Of a stretch of DNA of 64,000 nt, positions 25,322-34,254 are shown piece after piece; the stretch's first letter is position 1, and each line of letters opens with the position of its first letter. The DNA is taken from the NCBI RefSeq assembly GCF_005405425.1, contig NZ_BJEA01000010.1, positions 1 to 64,000 on the forward strand, given 5' to 3'. The position numbers and the translations under genes are program-made. The notes under the pieces are model-generated. The model did no database searches. It saw only the letters and a list, made by a program, of their open reading frames with translations, and was not told the origin of the DNA. The stretch is from Lactiplantibacillus modestisalitolerans. Lineage in GTDB: Bacteria > Bacillota > Bacilli > Lactobacillales > Lactobacillaceae.

Positions 25322-26824
25322 TCACACTTCCTTATTAAGATTTAAAAGCTGTTTGATGGTGGTTCCCATGTCGGCCGGTTCGCTGACGAGTTTGTGGCGA
25401 ACGGGGGCGTTGCGCAGGGCTTGAACGGTTGCCGGAATCGGGACCTGGATCAGGTCGTGTAACTGGTCGACCGCGGTTAAACCGTCCGCCGCAGTTGGTG
25501 TTTGGTTAATGGCCCCCAGAACCGCTTGCGGAAATTTGTACGGGCTGGCAGTCGAAACGACGACCATTGGCCGTTCGTCGCGGGTGGCCGCTTGGTACTG
25601 TTTCGCAACCGCAGAAGCGACCGCCGTGTGCGGATCGATTGGGTAGTGGTGGCGCGCAAACAGGTGGTGAATTTCAGTTTGATCCTGTTGCTCAGTCACA
25701 AAGCCGGCCCAGAAGTCCTTGATCGCGGCGCGCATGGCTGGTGTCAGCGTGTAACGCCCGGTTGTTTGTAGGTCATGCATCAGATTAGCGGTCGCGATTG
25801 GATCCGATCCAGTTAAGTAGAAGACCAGGCGTTCCAAATTGCTGGAAACTAAAATATCCATTGACGGGGAACTTGTTAGGAAGAATTCCCGGTTCTTATC
25901 GTAGGTCCCGGTATTGAAAAAGTCGGTCAGGACGTTATTGCGATTCGACGCACAAATTAATTTATGAATCGGGGTTCCGAGTTGCTTGGCGTAGTAACCG
26001 GCGAGAATATCGCCAAAGTTTCCGGTTGGCACGCTAAAGTTGACCGTTTGACCGTTTTTAACTTGGCCCTGCTTAATTAGTTGCGCGTACGCGTAAACGT
26101 AGTAGGCCACTTGGGGGAACAGCCGCCCAATGTTGATCGAGTTGGCACTTGAAAATTGGAACTGGTGGGCCCGCAACTGCTCGTGCAACTCATGATCGTT
26201 AAGGAGTTGCTTGACGGTCGTTTGGGCTTCGTCAAAGTTACCGTTGATGGCGATCACGTGGGTGTTAGCGCCAGCCTGGGTAACCATTTGTTGTTTTTGA
26301 ATCGCGCTAACGCCGTCCTTCGGATAGAAAACGATGATTTTCGTTTGCGGAACGTCAGCAAAGCCGGCCATGGCCGCCTTACCGGTATCACCGGAGGTGG
26401 CGGTTAAGATGACCACTTCCGCCGTTAAGTGATTCTTTTTAGCGGCGGTCGTCATTAGGTGGGGCAAGATTTGTAACGCTAAGTCTTTGAAAGCAATCGT
26501 TGGGCCGTGGAAAAGTTCGAGGTAGTACTGCTGACCGTGTTTAGTTACCGGTGCAATTGCCGGATCATCGAACTGATCACCGTAAGCCGCGTTGATGCAG
26601 GCGCGTAACTCCGCTTCCGTATAGTCGGTGAAGAATAGCTTGAGGACTTCGTAGGCCACTTCTTGATAGGAGCAGGTCGCAAGGTAGTCAAAATCAAGCT
26701 GCGCTTTTGGGAGTTGGACGGGCACAAAGAGGCCACCATCGGGGGTCAGCCCCTGAAGGACGGCTTGGGAGCTCGTCATCGTGTGGTTAGCGGTGTCACG
26801 GGTGCTTCGATAAAGTGTTTCCAT
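25322..26824 (-). CDS. thrC: Threonine synthase
   Basis: The 500-aa PLP enzyme converts O-phosphohomoserine to threonine. It is the long class of threonine synthase, with N-terminal YRSTRDTA and TPDGGLFVP. The PLP lysine is Lys113 in HGPTIAFKDLALQ, and phosphate-binding motifs are TSGDTGKAA and PTGNFGDI. ATG 26824 follows GAAAGGAAG; the TTG at 26842 overlaps that site. A HAD phosphatase follows in the operon. No hom or thrB gene is in the window. Confidence 0.95.
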   Translation of the reverse strand: METLYRSTRDTANHTMTSSQAVLQGLTPDGGLFVPVQLPKAQLDFDYLATCSYQEVAYEVLKLFFTDYTEAELRACINAAYGDQFDDPAIAPVTKHGQQYYLELFHGPTIAFKDLALQILPHLMTTAAKKNHLTAEVVILTATSGDTGKAAMAGFADVPQTKIIVFYPKDGVSAIQKQQMVTQAGANTHVIAINGNFDEAQTTVKQLLNDHELHEQLRAHQFQFSSANSINIGRLFPQVAYYVYAYAQLIKQGQVKNGQTVNFSVPTGNFGDILAGYYAKQLGTPIHKLICASNRNNVLTDFFNTGTYDKNREFFLTSSPSMDILVSSNLERLVFYLTGSDPIATANLMHDLQTTGRYTLTPAMRAAIKDFWAGFVTEQQDQTEIHHLFARHHYPIDPHTAVASAVAKQYQAATRDERPMVVVSTASPYKFPQAVLGAINQTPTAADGLTAVDQLHDLIQVPIPATVQALRNAPVRHKLVSEPADMGTTIKQLLNLNKEV

Positions 26825-26948
26825 GGATGGACTTCCTTTCAAAGGTGATTTTGTCTAAATCATACACTAAATTCCGGCGGAACGGGGTGTTTTCGTTAAA
26901 TCGGTTGCGAATTCAGGTTACGAATTAATTAAGAGGGGATTGAGGAAG

Positions 26949-28640
26949 ATGCAATTAGCAGGAATCGAACACCGGCCCGAAAGTGAGGACGCGGCCGTCG
27001 TGGGTAAGTTTCAGGTGCTGTTGCGGTTGAAAACGCCGTTGCAGACAATCCAACGGGTGGAAGTAAACTATGCCGACCCGTACCTATGGCCGACGCACCA
27101 ACCACTGCAACGGGCCGACCTACACCCCGGGGTGCAAACGGAAAGCCAGCAATACTGGTGCGTCACCTTGACCGTCCCCACGCGCCGCTTGATGTATGCG
27201 TTTCGGGTGGTTGATCAAACGGGGCAATCCATGGGTTACGGTGACGCTGGCTTTTTTAAGGACCAGTCAGCAGAATGGGCACAAGCCAGCCAATACTTCC
27301 ACTACCCCTTTACTTGGACCAGTGCGCCACCGACTTGGGCGGGCCAGACCGTTTGGTACCAAATCTTTCCGGACCGGTTTGCGGATGGTGACGACCAGCG
27401 TAATCCGGGTCACGTCCGTGCGTGGGGGCAACTGCCAGTCACCCGGTCGAGCGTTTACGGTGGCGACCTCGCGGGAATAACGGACCACTTAGACGATTTA
27501 GCAACTCTGGGAATCAACGGGTTATACCTGTGCCCCCTTTTTGCGGCGCCGTCGAACCATAAGTATGATCCAACCAACGAATTTCAAATTGATCCCCAGT
27601 TTGGAGACGAAGCGGACTTGCACCGGCTCGTTCAAGTAGCTCACGCCCACGGAATGAAAATCATGCTAGACGCAGTCTTTAATCACCTCGGTGCGCAGGC
27701 GCCCCAGTGGCAGTCCGTCCTGAAATTCGGGGCCAGTTCTCCGTACGCGGACTGGTTTGACGTCGCGAGCTGGCCGGTGCGGACGCAACCAGTACCGAAC
27801 TATGCAACCTTTGGCACTGAACCAACGATGCCCAAGCTAAATACCCAGTTACCAGCGGTGCAAGCGTATTTGGCGGCGGTCGCTCGTTACTGGACGGTGC
27901 ACTTCGACATTGATGCCTGGCGCTTTGACGTGGCCGATGAGGTGGCGCCCGTTCTGTGGCGCGCACTGACGGCCACGCTCCGCACGCTTAAGCCGGATAT
28001 TTACCTAGTTGGCGAGGCTTGGCACCGCGCGCAGGCGTTAGTTGGGCCCGGCAAGTTTGATGCGGCCATGAATTATCCGTTGACGCGGTTGATTGCGCCG
28101 CTGTTTAACCGGACGCTTTCCCCCGCTAGTTACGTTGCTAAAACGAATCGGCAGCTTATGCAGTATCGCTGGCCGAACCAGGCGGTCATGCTGAACGCGC
28201 TTGATACGCATGATACGCCGCGACTGTGGACGACCTTACACGGCCACCTGGCACGTTTTAAGGCGGCCCTCGCCTTACTAATGTTGCTGCCAGGGAGTCC
28301 GTGTTTATACTACGGTACCGAAATTGGTTTGAGGGGCGGGGCCGACCCGGATAACCGGCGGTGTATGGACTGGCAACCAACGGCGGATGGTCGGCGGTTA
28401 CGCGAATTTGTGAAACAATTGGTAAAATTTCGCCGCCAAAACGCGCCCCAACTGAACGCCCCGACAATTAAGTGGGCCAGCGGCGCGGATTGGTTAACGC
28501 TGCAACGCGGCCAACTTTGCGCCCAGTTTAATTTGAGTGCACGTGTGCAGCCCATTCAGATTGCGGGCGACGTCCAACTGGGGAACGGGGTGATTGCTGG
28601 CGTGCTGGTCGCTGACGGCTTCGTGATCACGCGACAGTAA
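26949..28640 (+). CDS. GH13 alpha-glucan hydrolase (neopullulanase/cyclomaltodextrinase type)
   Basis: A 563-aa cytosolic amylase with no signal peptide. An N-terminal beta domain (about 1-125) precedes the (beta/alpha)8 barrel that starts at VWYQIFPDRFADGD. The conserved regions are DAVFNH, WRFDVADE (nucleophile Asp327), VGEAW (acid/base Glu356) and LDTHDTPR (His421, Asp422). The N-terminal domain and YQIFPDRF motif fit subfamily GH13_20, which degrades maltodextrins, cyclodextrins or pullulan-derived oligosaccharides. It stands alone. Confidence 0.9.
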   Translation: MQLAGIEHRPESEDAAVVGKFQVLLRLKTPLQTIQRVEVNYADPYLWPTHQPLQRADLHPGVQTESQQYWCVTLTVPTRRLMYAFRVVDQTGQSMGYGDAGFFKDQSAEWAQASQYFHYPFTWTSAPPTWAGQTVWYQIFPDRFADGDDQRNPGHVRAWGQLPVTRSSVYGGDLAGITDHLDDLATLGINGLYLCPLFAAPSNHKYDPTNEFQIDPQFGDEADLHRLVQVAHAHGMKIMLDAVFNHLGAQAPQWQSVLKFGASSPYADWFDVASWPVRTQPVPNYATFGTEPTMPKLNTQLPAVQAYLAAVARYWTVHFDIDAWRFDVADEVAPVLWRALTATLRTLKPDIYLVGEAWHRAQALVGPGKFDAAMNYPLTRLIAPLFNRTLSPASYVAKTNRQLMQYRWPNQAVMLNALDTHDTPRLWTTLHGHLARFKAALALLMLLPGSPCLYYGTEIGLRGGADPDNRRCMDWQPTADGRRLREFVKQLVKFRRQNAPQLNAPTIKWASGADWLTLQRGQLCAQFNLSARVQPIQIAGDVQLGNGVIAGVLVADGFVITRQ

Positions 28641-28655
28641 TGGAGGAAGGGGGCC

Positions 28656-28741
28656 AAAAGCTGGCTAGCCGACGCAAGTTTCCGACTATTAATATTCGGA
28701 GATAAAAAAATAAGCTGCGACGAAAGTCACAGCTTATTCGT
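28656..28741 (-). repeat. Family A repeat, copy 6, with bidirectional terminator
   Basis: AATAAGCTGCGAC/GTCACAGCTTATT (about 28708-28738) is flanked by A runs on the left and T on the right. A degraded GGCCAAAAGCTGGC...ACTATTAATATTCGG arm lies at 28651-28700. It ends the convergent GH13 and membrane-protein genes. Confidence 0.65.
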
Positions 28742-28750
28742 GGATTGCCA

Positions 28751-29068
28751 TTATTTGGCAGGAGCTGGCTTGATGGCACGGCCTTGAATAAATTCAATCA
28801 CGATTAAAACGACGTAGCAAATCAGCACAATGCCGAGAAGACTGGTCGTTTCAACGGTACTTGAAAGCCAGTAGTATTGCCAGTGTTGGTTGTTGAAGAC
28901 CCACCAAACTAACAGACCGGCAAGTAATCCTAAGGTATTCATAATTGCAATAAAGAAAATATTACCGTTTTGTTTTTGGCTTGCCCAGTAGGCGGTTAAG
29001 ATGGCCATCCAGACACCCCAGACGATCAGGCCGACAACTACGACCCAGTAAATTAGTGATGCGATCAT
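28751..29068 (-). CDS. Small three-span membrane protein
   Basis: The 105-aa protein has three hydrophobic segments (about 3-27, 38-58 and 76-94) and a short basic tail (GRAIKPAPAK). It has an ATG start after a GAAGGAG site. I do not recognise a family and the neighbours give no hint. Confidence 0.7.
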   Translation of the reverse strand: MIASLIYWVVVVGLIVWGVWMAILTAYWASQKQNGNIFFIAIMNTLGLLAGLLVWWVFNNQHWQYYWLSSTVETTSLLGIVLICYVVLIVIEFIQGRAIKPAPAK

Positions 29069-29266
29069 CGCGACTCCTTCTTTCTACTAGTTGATAAGTC
29101 CATTTTAACATGAATCCGATTACATTGGGAGGGGGCAGTGACAAAATTCACAATTAAACCAACTGGTTGTGCAAAACTTTTTCTTGGAGGGATGACTTGT
29201 TATTTAGCCCGGAATTATTTACAATTAAGTAATAACATAACGTCATAGGGAAAGGGTTGGCAATCA

Positions 29267-29905
29267 ATGACTTCTGCATGGAATTGGATTGGAATCATTG
29301 CTTGGATTGTGGTTTTAGCGCTGTTTATCTGGGTCTTTCATAATATTCGGGTACGGCGAATCAAGATGATTGTCGAACGCAAGCATACGTTTGAATGGGG
29401 AAGTCTATTAATAACAACGGTTGAATTGGTCATTAGCTTTGGCCTGATCATCGGCATGGGTTACGCCACTTTTAATCGGCGGGTTGACCTGGCTGATCAA
29501 AAGGCCGTTAAGGTCAGTTACCAATACGAGCCGCTAGTTTTACGCGTGGGAACCGATGGGTCGTATTACGTGGCAGTTGAGCGTGGGACTAACAAGAAAC
29601 CGGTGCATATTTATCATTACTGGGTAAACGGGGCGCGTTACACGGTTTCAAGTAACAAGGCGACCGTTGTAAGTAATTTAAACCAGGTTAAGATTGCGGA
29701 CGCGGGAGTCCCGTGGTCGCAGAAAGCTTTAGCTAGCCAGGATAAACGGCACGAACGGGCCTACGTCGTTAAAATGACGGCGACGTACCAACCAACCTTT
29801 TGGAACGGCTTGGGCGTCCACGTGGGTCATCAGGCGATGACCCGCTGGTTGATTCGGGTACCCGAGCAATCGTTTATCAACACGGCCGATATTCAGTCAA
29901 ATTAG
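29267..29905 (+). CDS. Membrane-anchored protein of the LVIS_2131-like type, unknown function
   Basis: The 212-aa protein has two N-terminal spans (about 6-26 and 47-68) and an extracytoplasmic beta-rich C-terminal part (about 75-212; KVSYQYEPLVLRVGTDGSYYVAVERG). It resembles a lactobacillar family annotated after L. brevis LVIS_2131; I give this from memory and cannot confirm it. AAAGGG lies upstream of the ATG and a strong terminator follows. Confidence 0.6.
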   Translation: MTSAWNWIGIIAWIVVLALFIWVFHNIRVRRIKMIVERKHTFEWGSLLITTVELVISFGLIIGMGYATFNRRVDLADQKAVKVSYQYEPLVLRVGTDGSYYVAVERGTNKKPVHIYHYWVNGARYTVSSNKATVVSNLNQVKIADAGVPWSQKALASQDKRHERAYVVKMTATYQPTFWNGLGVHVGHQAMTRWLIRVPEQSFINTADIQSN

Positions 29906-29916
29906 GATTTCACTGT

Positions 29917-29960
29917 CGAACTCAGGGGGGACGGGTGTTCACTCGGAGTTCGCCTTTTTT
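29917..29960 (+). terminator. Terminator
   Basis: CGAACTC/GGAGTTCG hairpin with a 21-nt loop, then CCTTTTTTT. Confidence 0.8.
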
Positions 29961-30119
29961 TGCCCAGATGTTAAAAGTTATTAAATATTTATATTAGGAT
30001 GCTTTTTTACTATAACTATTTTAATTGTGCGGTAAAATTAAAATGTCACTTATTTATAGGGTGACTAGTTTATCCGCTTAACTTTAGTGAACAAATGATA
30101 GAAAGAAGCGAACGTACTA

Positions 30120-30617
30120 ATGATTGGCGAACAAGCAACCCCCATCTACATTTGTGGTGTGATTGGTAACGAGCAAGCCATGATCGTTAATAAGTGTTTA
30201 ACCGGACCATTTAAAAACCGGTACGATTTAGCGACGGCCCCGATTTTTGCGGAAACCCCGTTAAGCGATGCCGTTAGCCAAATTACCCAAACGCAAACTG
30301 GCCTGGCAACGGTGATTGCTAAACAGTTGGGCACGGTTCAGTTTCATTTGCCCGGACTGGCTTCGCTAGGAATGCCGACCACGATGATCAATATTTTTTA
30401 TTTACTAGAGCCGGTTGGTGGGCAACTGATCACGGAGCGGCCCGCATACACGCAAGCCCTCTCAGCGGGGGCGGCCCGCGTGCCGTTAACGGCTCTTAAC
30501 TGGGGTAACAGTTCCCCAGCTGTCATGCAGGCAAAGCGCTTTTTAATGACGGGGGCCTTCCCAGTTGCGGATCAGCCGATTGCCGCTTACCAAGTTTTAA
30601 AGGACCCTTGTTTCTAG
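30120..30617 (+). CDS. Nudix-fold-like protein with a degenerate Nudix box
   Basis: The 165-aa protein shows the spacing of a Nudix domain: a beta strand before KNRYDL (family KGRWDLPGG), then FAETPLSDAVSQITQTQTGL in place of GE....A..RE..EETG. The metal-binding Glu residues and the Arg of REUxEE are replaced by Gln, Ile and Thr, so hydrolysis is unlikely. It could be a nucleotide-binding sensor or a decayed enzyme. A weak AGAAAGAAG site lies about 12 bp before the ATG. It precedes the methionine T-box and is transcribed separately. Confidence 0.5.
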   Translation: MIGEQATPIYICGVIGNEQAMIVNKCLTGPFKNRYDLATAPIFAETPLSDAVSQITQTQTGLATVIAKQLGTVQFHLPGLASLGMPTTMINIFYLLEPVGGQLITERPAYTQALSAGAARVPLTALNWGNSSPAVMQAKRFLMTGAFPVADQPIAAYQVLKDPCF

Positions 30618-30680
30618 TCCGGGGTGCTTTTAGTTGTAAGTGAAGATGTAAGCGAATTCGCTTGGCTAGTTACTTGCAAG

Positions 30681-30709
30681 TTGACAATTGCGGCCAAGCG
30701 TTGTAACTT
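30681..30709 (+). promoter_or_regulatory. Promoter of the methionine T-box (C-S lyase)
   Basis: TTGACA (30681-30686) and TAACTT (30704-30709) are spaced by 17 bp, just before the T-box leader. Confidence 0.7.
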
Positions 30710-30716
30710 AGACTCA

Positions 30717-30977
30717 ACTTAAAAATTAAATGTTGATGAGAAGAGTAGCGTTATTTTACCGCCTAGCGAGTCAAGGTTGGTGTAAGTTGACCGGTCAAAG
30801 TAGCGTGAAGATGAACTCGGAGTTGGTCAGTGGTTCACGCTACTGGCCCGGTTGGATCCCCGCTAACGGATTGGCCGTGGCAATTGCCGCGGTTAAGGCA
30901 GCGTCAGCTGTAAATGTGGGTGGTACCACGGAGTGTAAACTTCGTCCTTAACGAGTGTTAGGGACGGAGCTTTTTTT
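30717..30977 (+). ncRNA. T-box leader, methionine specifier
   Basis: The leader has the Stem I element GAAGAGTAGCG, the specifier region GTGAAGATGAACTCGGAG with codon ATG (30811-30813), and the T-box core GTGGGTGGTACCACG (30916-30930). The terminator CGTCCTTA...TAGGGACG with a T run lies at 30943-30977. Uncharged tRNA-Met should permit transcription of the C-S lyase gene 22 bp downstream. Confidence 0.92.
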
Positions 30978-30999
30978 AGATTGAAAGGGGTTTGAGAAG

Positions 31000-32199
31000 A
31001 TGGATCAAGCAACGTTTATTAAGCAGTACGCGACGAATCGCGCCAATACGAATTCTTTAAAATGGGATGCCTTGGATCAACGGTATGGGAACCCGGATTT
31101 AATTGCAATGTGGGTTGCGGATATGGAGTTTAAAGTTCCAGAAGCGGTCACGCAGGCCATTACCGAGCGGGTCGCCCACGGAATTTACGGGTACTCGTAT
31201 ACCCCGGATAGTTACTACCAAGCCTTTTTCAATTGGGAACAAACCCGGCACGGCCTTACGTTGCAAAAAGATTGGTTGCGCTTTGGGAGTGGGGTCGTTA
31301 ATTCGTTATACGCGTTAGTTAACACGTTTACCAAACCAGGGGACGGGGTTTTGATTTTAACGCCCGTCTACTACCCATTTTTTAACGCCATTCAAGACAA
31401 TCACCGCCAATTAGTGACGTCCAAACTGATCAATGATCAGGGTCATTATACGATTGACTTTGACGACGTGGCTGAAAAAATTCGGACGAACGAGGTCCGG
31501 CTCTTTATTCAGTGTTCGCCGCACAACCCGGTCGGGCGGATTTGGACTGAGGAAGAGGAGACCCGGCTGCTAGCGTTATGTGAGCAGTACCATGTGTTGG
31601 TGATCTCCGATGAAATTCACCAGGATATTGAACTTGACCCGCAAAACCATCCGTTTATTTCGGCCCTTAGCATTGCCGATGGTCGCTTTCAGGACCGGGT
31701 GATCGTGGTGAACGCGCCTTCGAAGACCTTTAACCTGGCGTGCTTGTTAAACTCGCACGTCATCATCCCGAATGCGGACTTGCGGGCGCGCTACGACGCG
31801 GCAATTAACCGGCTTAGTCAGACCGAAGTTAACGTGCTCGGACAGACCGGCGGGGCCGCCGCTTACGCGCACGGGGCGGAGTGGCTTGACCATATTTTGG
31901 CGATTGTTCGGGATAACTACGCGTACTTGAAGTCGGCGCTAGCGGCGCACGCCCCGGAAATCAAGGTGACCGATTTACAGGGGACCTACCTCGTCTGGCT
32001 AGATTTGCGCGCTGACGTGGCGCCGGCCGCTACCCGGGCCTTTATTCAGGACCAGTGTGGGCTTGCGGTTGATTACGGCGAGTGGTTTAGCCCGGACTAC
32101 CAGGGCTTTGTCCGTTTGAACTTAGCCACCGACCCGAAGTACGTCCACCGGGCGACCGACAACATTGTCCGCTGTTTAACGGCCTTAAAAAACAAATAA
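31000..32199 (+). CDS. MalY/PatB-type C-S lyase (cystathionine beta-lyase)
   Basis: The 399-aa fold-type I PLP aminotransferase family protein has YSYTPDSYYQAFFNW near the N-terminus, CSPHNPVGR, ISDEIHQDI (PLP Asp) and the PLP lysine in APSKTFNLA. The MalY/PatB branch cleaves cystathionine or cysteine conjugates to homocysteine or thiols. The methionine T-box in front fits a role in methionine supply. The start follows GAAAGGGG by 9 bp. Confidence 0.9.
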   Translation: MDQATFIKQYATNRANTNSLKWDALDQRYGNPDLIAMWVADMEFKVPEAVTQAITERVAHGIYGYSYTPDSYYQAFFNWEQTRHGLTLQKDWLRFGSGVVNSLYALVNTFTKPGDGVLILTPVYYPFFNAIQDNHRQLVTSKLINDQGHYTIDFDDVAEKIRTNEVRLFIQCSPHNPVGRIWTEEEETRLLALCEQYHVLVISDEIHQDIELDPQNHPFISALSIADGRFQDRVIVVNAPSKTFNLACLLNSHVIIPNADLRARYDAAINRLSQTEVNVLGQTGGAAAYAHGAEWLDHILAIVRDNYAYLKSALAAHAPEIKVTDLQGTYLVWLDLRADVAPAATRAFIQDQCGLAVDYGEWFSPDYQGFVRLNLATDPKYVHRATDNIVRCLTALKNK

Positions 32200-32269
32200 A
32201 AAAAGGATTTCACGGGCGCTAGCCAGAAATCCTAGGGAAAAAGGGGCACAACCGCTCCCGGTTCAAATT

Positions 32270-32440
32270 TTAGTGGCTTTTATTCGTAATGGTGCGGCGT
32301 CGCTTGTTGAGGCGCCAGCGAATTAGGGCGTACACCCCAACCGCAAGTGCGATGACGACAATTGAACCGGCAGCTTTAAGGAAACCAAACATCCAGAAAA
32401 ATACCGCCATGGCTAGCGTACAGTAAATGAGTAAAAACAT
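32270..32440 (-). CDS. 56-aa small membrane protein
   Basis: The minus strand holds a 56-codon gene whose ATG (32440-32438) follows AAAGGAGGG by six bases, one of the best ribosome sites in the window. The peptide has two hydrophobic stretches (about 2-20 and 25-40) and a basic tail, RWRLNKRRR. Its function is unknown. It is easily missed because it is short. Confidence 0.65.
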   Translation of the reverse strand: MFLLIYCTLAMAVFFWMFGFLKAAGSIVVIALAVGVYALIRWRLNKRRRTITNKSH

Positions 32441-32584
32441 GGGGGCCCTCCTTTGTGAAGCTACTAAGCAAGTTTATAGATTCATTGTAACGGGTAAAAG
32501 TAGCCATCCCGTGATTGAAATTTGAATTTTTTGTTAATAATGACTAAAAGGGTTGCGTTGAGCATTGGTGACTTTAAAATATTT

Positions 32585-32654
32585 TGGCAGTTATAGTGAG
32601 TTTGTCGAAAACTCAACTAGCCCCTTTTTAGCGGATTAACACCATATATCATAG
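32585..32654 (-). repeat. Family B repeat, end fragment
   Basis: AAAACTCAACTAGCCCC..AGCGGATTAACACCATATATCATAG is the reverse complement of the family B left end. The rest of the element is absent. It abuts the terminator at 32657. Confidence 0.65.
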
Positions 32655-32656
32655 AA

Positions 32657-32704
32657 CCCAATAAAACCGTGCCCCGAACATTTCCGGGGCACGGTTTTAT
32701 TGGG
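32657..32704. terminator. Bidirectional terminator
   Basis: A 20-bp perfect stem, CCCAATAAAACCGTGCCCCG / CGGGGCACGGTTTTATTGGG, with an 8-nt loop lies just past the GtrA stop codon. Confidence 0.8.
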
Positions 32705-32712
32705 TTAGGACG

Positions 32713-33129
32713 TTATGACGCCCGGTTTTTAAAGATGAACAGTTTGCTGAAGAACCAGTTCATGACGACGATGATGACTTGGTCGATAATTTTAACGATT
32801 AGGTCGTTACCGTGAAGGACCGAAATCCCGACGATCATGATGCCTTGGTCAACGAAGAAACTGAGTAACCGGAATCCAAAAAATGAAACCATTTCGTGGA
32901 AGACGGCCTTGGTCGTGGGCGTTTTGGAGTCGAAGACCCACAGTTTATTGGTAATGTAAGCGAAAAGCACTGATAGGAACCAGGCAATCGTGTTGGCTAA
33001 CCAGTAGGGCCAAATAAAATTAAAAAGCCAAAAAACGACTAAGTTAACTAGGGTGGTCAGGCCACCGAAGATTAAGTAGGCGAGAACGCTCTGGTAGCGT
33101 CGCCAAAGTTGCTTGATAAGTTGCACCAC
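32713..33129 (-). CDS. GtrA-family membrane protein
   Basis: A protein of about 138-143 aa has four membrane spans with the GtrA signature (FGGLTTLVNLVVFWLFN, NTIAWFLSVLFAYITNKLWVF). GtrA proteins help flip or transfer lipid-linked sugars for teichoic acid or glycan decoration. Two GTG starts are possible; 33129 has GAGG at a proper distance, whereas 33144 lacks a site. No partner glycosyltransferase is adjacent. Confidence 0.85.
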   Translation of the reverse strand: MVQLIKQLWRRYQSVLAYLIFGGLTTLVNLVVFWLFNFIWPYWLANTIAWFLSVLFAYITNKLWVFDSKTPTTKAVFHEMVSFFGFRLLSFFVDQGIMIVGISVLHGNDLIVKIIDQVIIVVMNWFFSKLFIFKNRAS

Positions 33130-33212
33130 TTGCTTGAACCTCACTTGTTAGAATATCGCGTTATTTGCTTTATTAATCCTAACACAATTCATGCGGTGCG
33201 GTTGGCAAAACG

Positions 33213-33449
33213 TTATTTTTGCACTAAATCGTTAAGATAGGCATCAAAGGTCGCGCGGGCCAGCGCTAAGTCGTCAAAAGATTCTTGATTAACGGTGAAG
33301 CAACCGAGTAACGTGGCGGCCGTAATCTTGAGTTCTAAGGGATGCTTGCCAAAATAATGTCGGGTCAGTTGCAATTGATAAGAGAGTTCGCCATTCACGA
33401 CGACCGTTTCCTGGGCCAGCGTTACTGGCGGTAATTTCATTGCTAACAT
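33213..33449 (-). CDS. Hypothetical small protein
   Basis: A protein of 78 aa with an AGGGGGG site upstream of two possible ATGs (33455 and 33449; the second is better spaced). It looks soluble, mixed alpha/beta (LPPVTLAQETVVVNGELSYQL...), with an acidic C-terminal helix. I see no known family. Confidence 0.55.
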   Translation of the reverse strand: MLAMKLPPVTLAQETVVVNGELSYQLQLTRHYFGKHPLELKITAATLLGCFTVNQESFDDLALARATFDAYLNDLVQK

Positions 33450-33722
33450 GCACATCGCCCCCCTGATGATTACCTTTAATTGTAGTGGGTCGGTGTAAAT
33501 ATTCAGCTTTGTTTATGTAAATATTGTGTAATGGTTACTAAGATTAACCGGACGAGGCCGGCCGCGCCCGGCTACCAACGTGTGGGCGCGCTTGACCGTC
33601 AGTTTGCAAACTGGGCGAACGGGGATCCGTGGGTGAATGGTTAGGCTAGTCAACATTTGGCAACGCATTCACGAGCGAAGAATGGTAAAATAAGTTAAGA
33701 AGACGGAAAGGGTGTGGCGCAG

Positions 33723-34193
33723 ATGTTACAAGAATATACGAATATTTTAGTTCCCCTAGATGGTTCTGAACAGGCGGAGATTGCTTTAGAAAAGGCGGTC
33801 GCGGTTGCTAAACGTAACCAGGCCCACGTTGACATGTTGTCCGTGATTGATCCCGGACAATTTGGGTATAATTTGGCCGGACTGGCGGATGGCGATATTA
33901 CCTACCAGCTGGTTCAGGATTCCGAAGCCTACTTACAAAAAGAGATTGATAAGATTAAGGCGGCGGGCTTTACGGACATTTCCTTCCATATTCGGATGGG
34001 GAGCCCGAAGCCAATCATTTCGCAAGACTTTGTGCGGGATCACCATAACGATTTGATTATGATGGGAGCCACCGGGTTGAACGCGATGGAGCGGGTACTG
34101 GAAGGTTCCGTCACGACTTACGTTCAGCGTAACGCGTTGACCGACGTGATTGTCGTGAAAACTGATTTAGATAATACCCAAGTGGAAAAATAG
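33723..34193 (+). CDS. Universal stress protein (UspA family)
   Basis: The 156-aa protein has ILVPLDGSEQAEIALEKAV at the N-terminus and the ATP-binding motif MGATGLNAMERVLEGSVTTYV (family GxxGxxxxxxxGS). It is a soluble nucleotide-binding stress protein. ATG 33723 follows GAAAGGG with 11 bp spacing; the GTG at 33714 is too close. It is a single gene with its own terminator. Confidence 0.92.
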   Translation: MLQEYTNILVPLDGSEQAEIALEKAVAVAKRNQAHVDMLSVIDPGQFGYNLAGLADGDITYQLVQDSEAYLQKEIDKIKAAGFTDISFHIRMGSPKPIISQDFVRDHHNDLIMMGATGLNAMERVLEGSVTTYVQRNALTDVIVVKTDLDNTQVEK

Positions 34194-34204
34194 CGTGAAA
34201 CGCA

Positions 34205-34247
34205 GGACCCGTTAGTTGGAGGTAAGTCTTCAACTAGCGGGTCCTTT
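34205..34247 (+). terminator. Terminator after uspA-like gene
   Basis: GGACCCGTTAGTTG...CAACTAGCGGGTCC hairpin followed by TTTT. Confidence 0.85.
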
Positions 34248-34254
34248 TGAGAAT

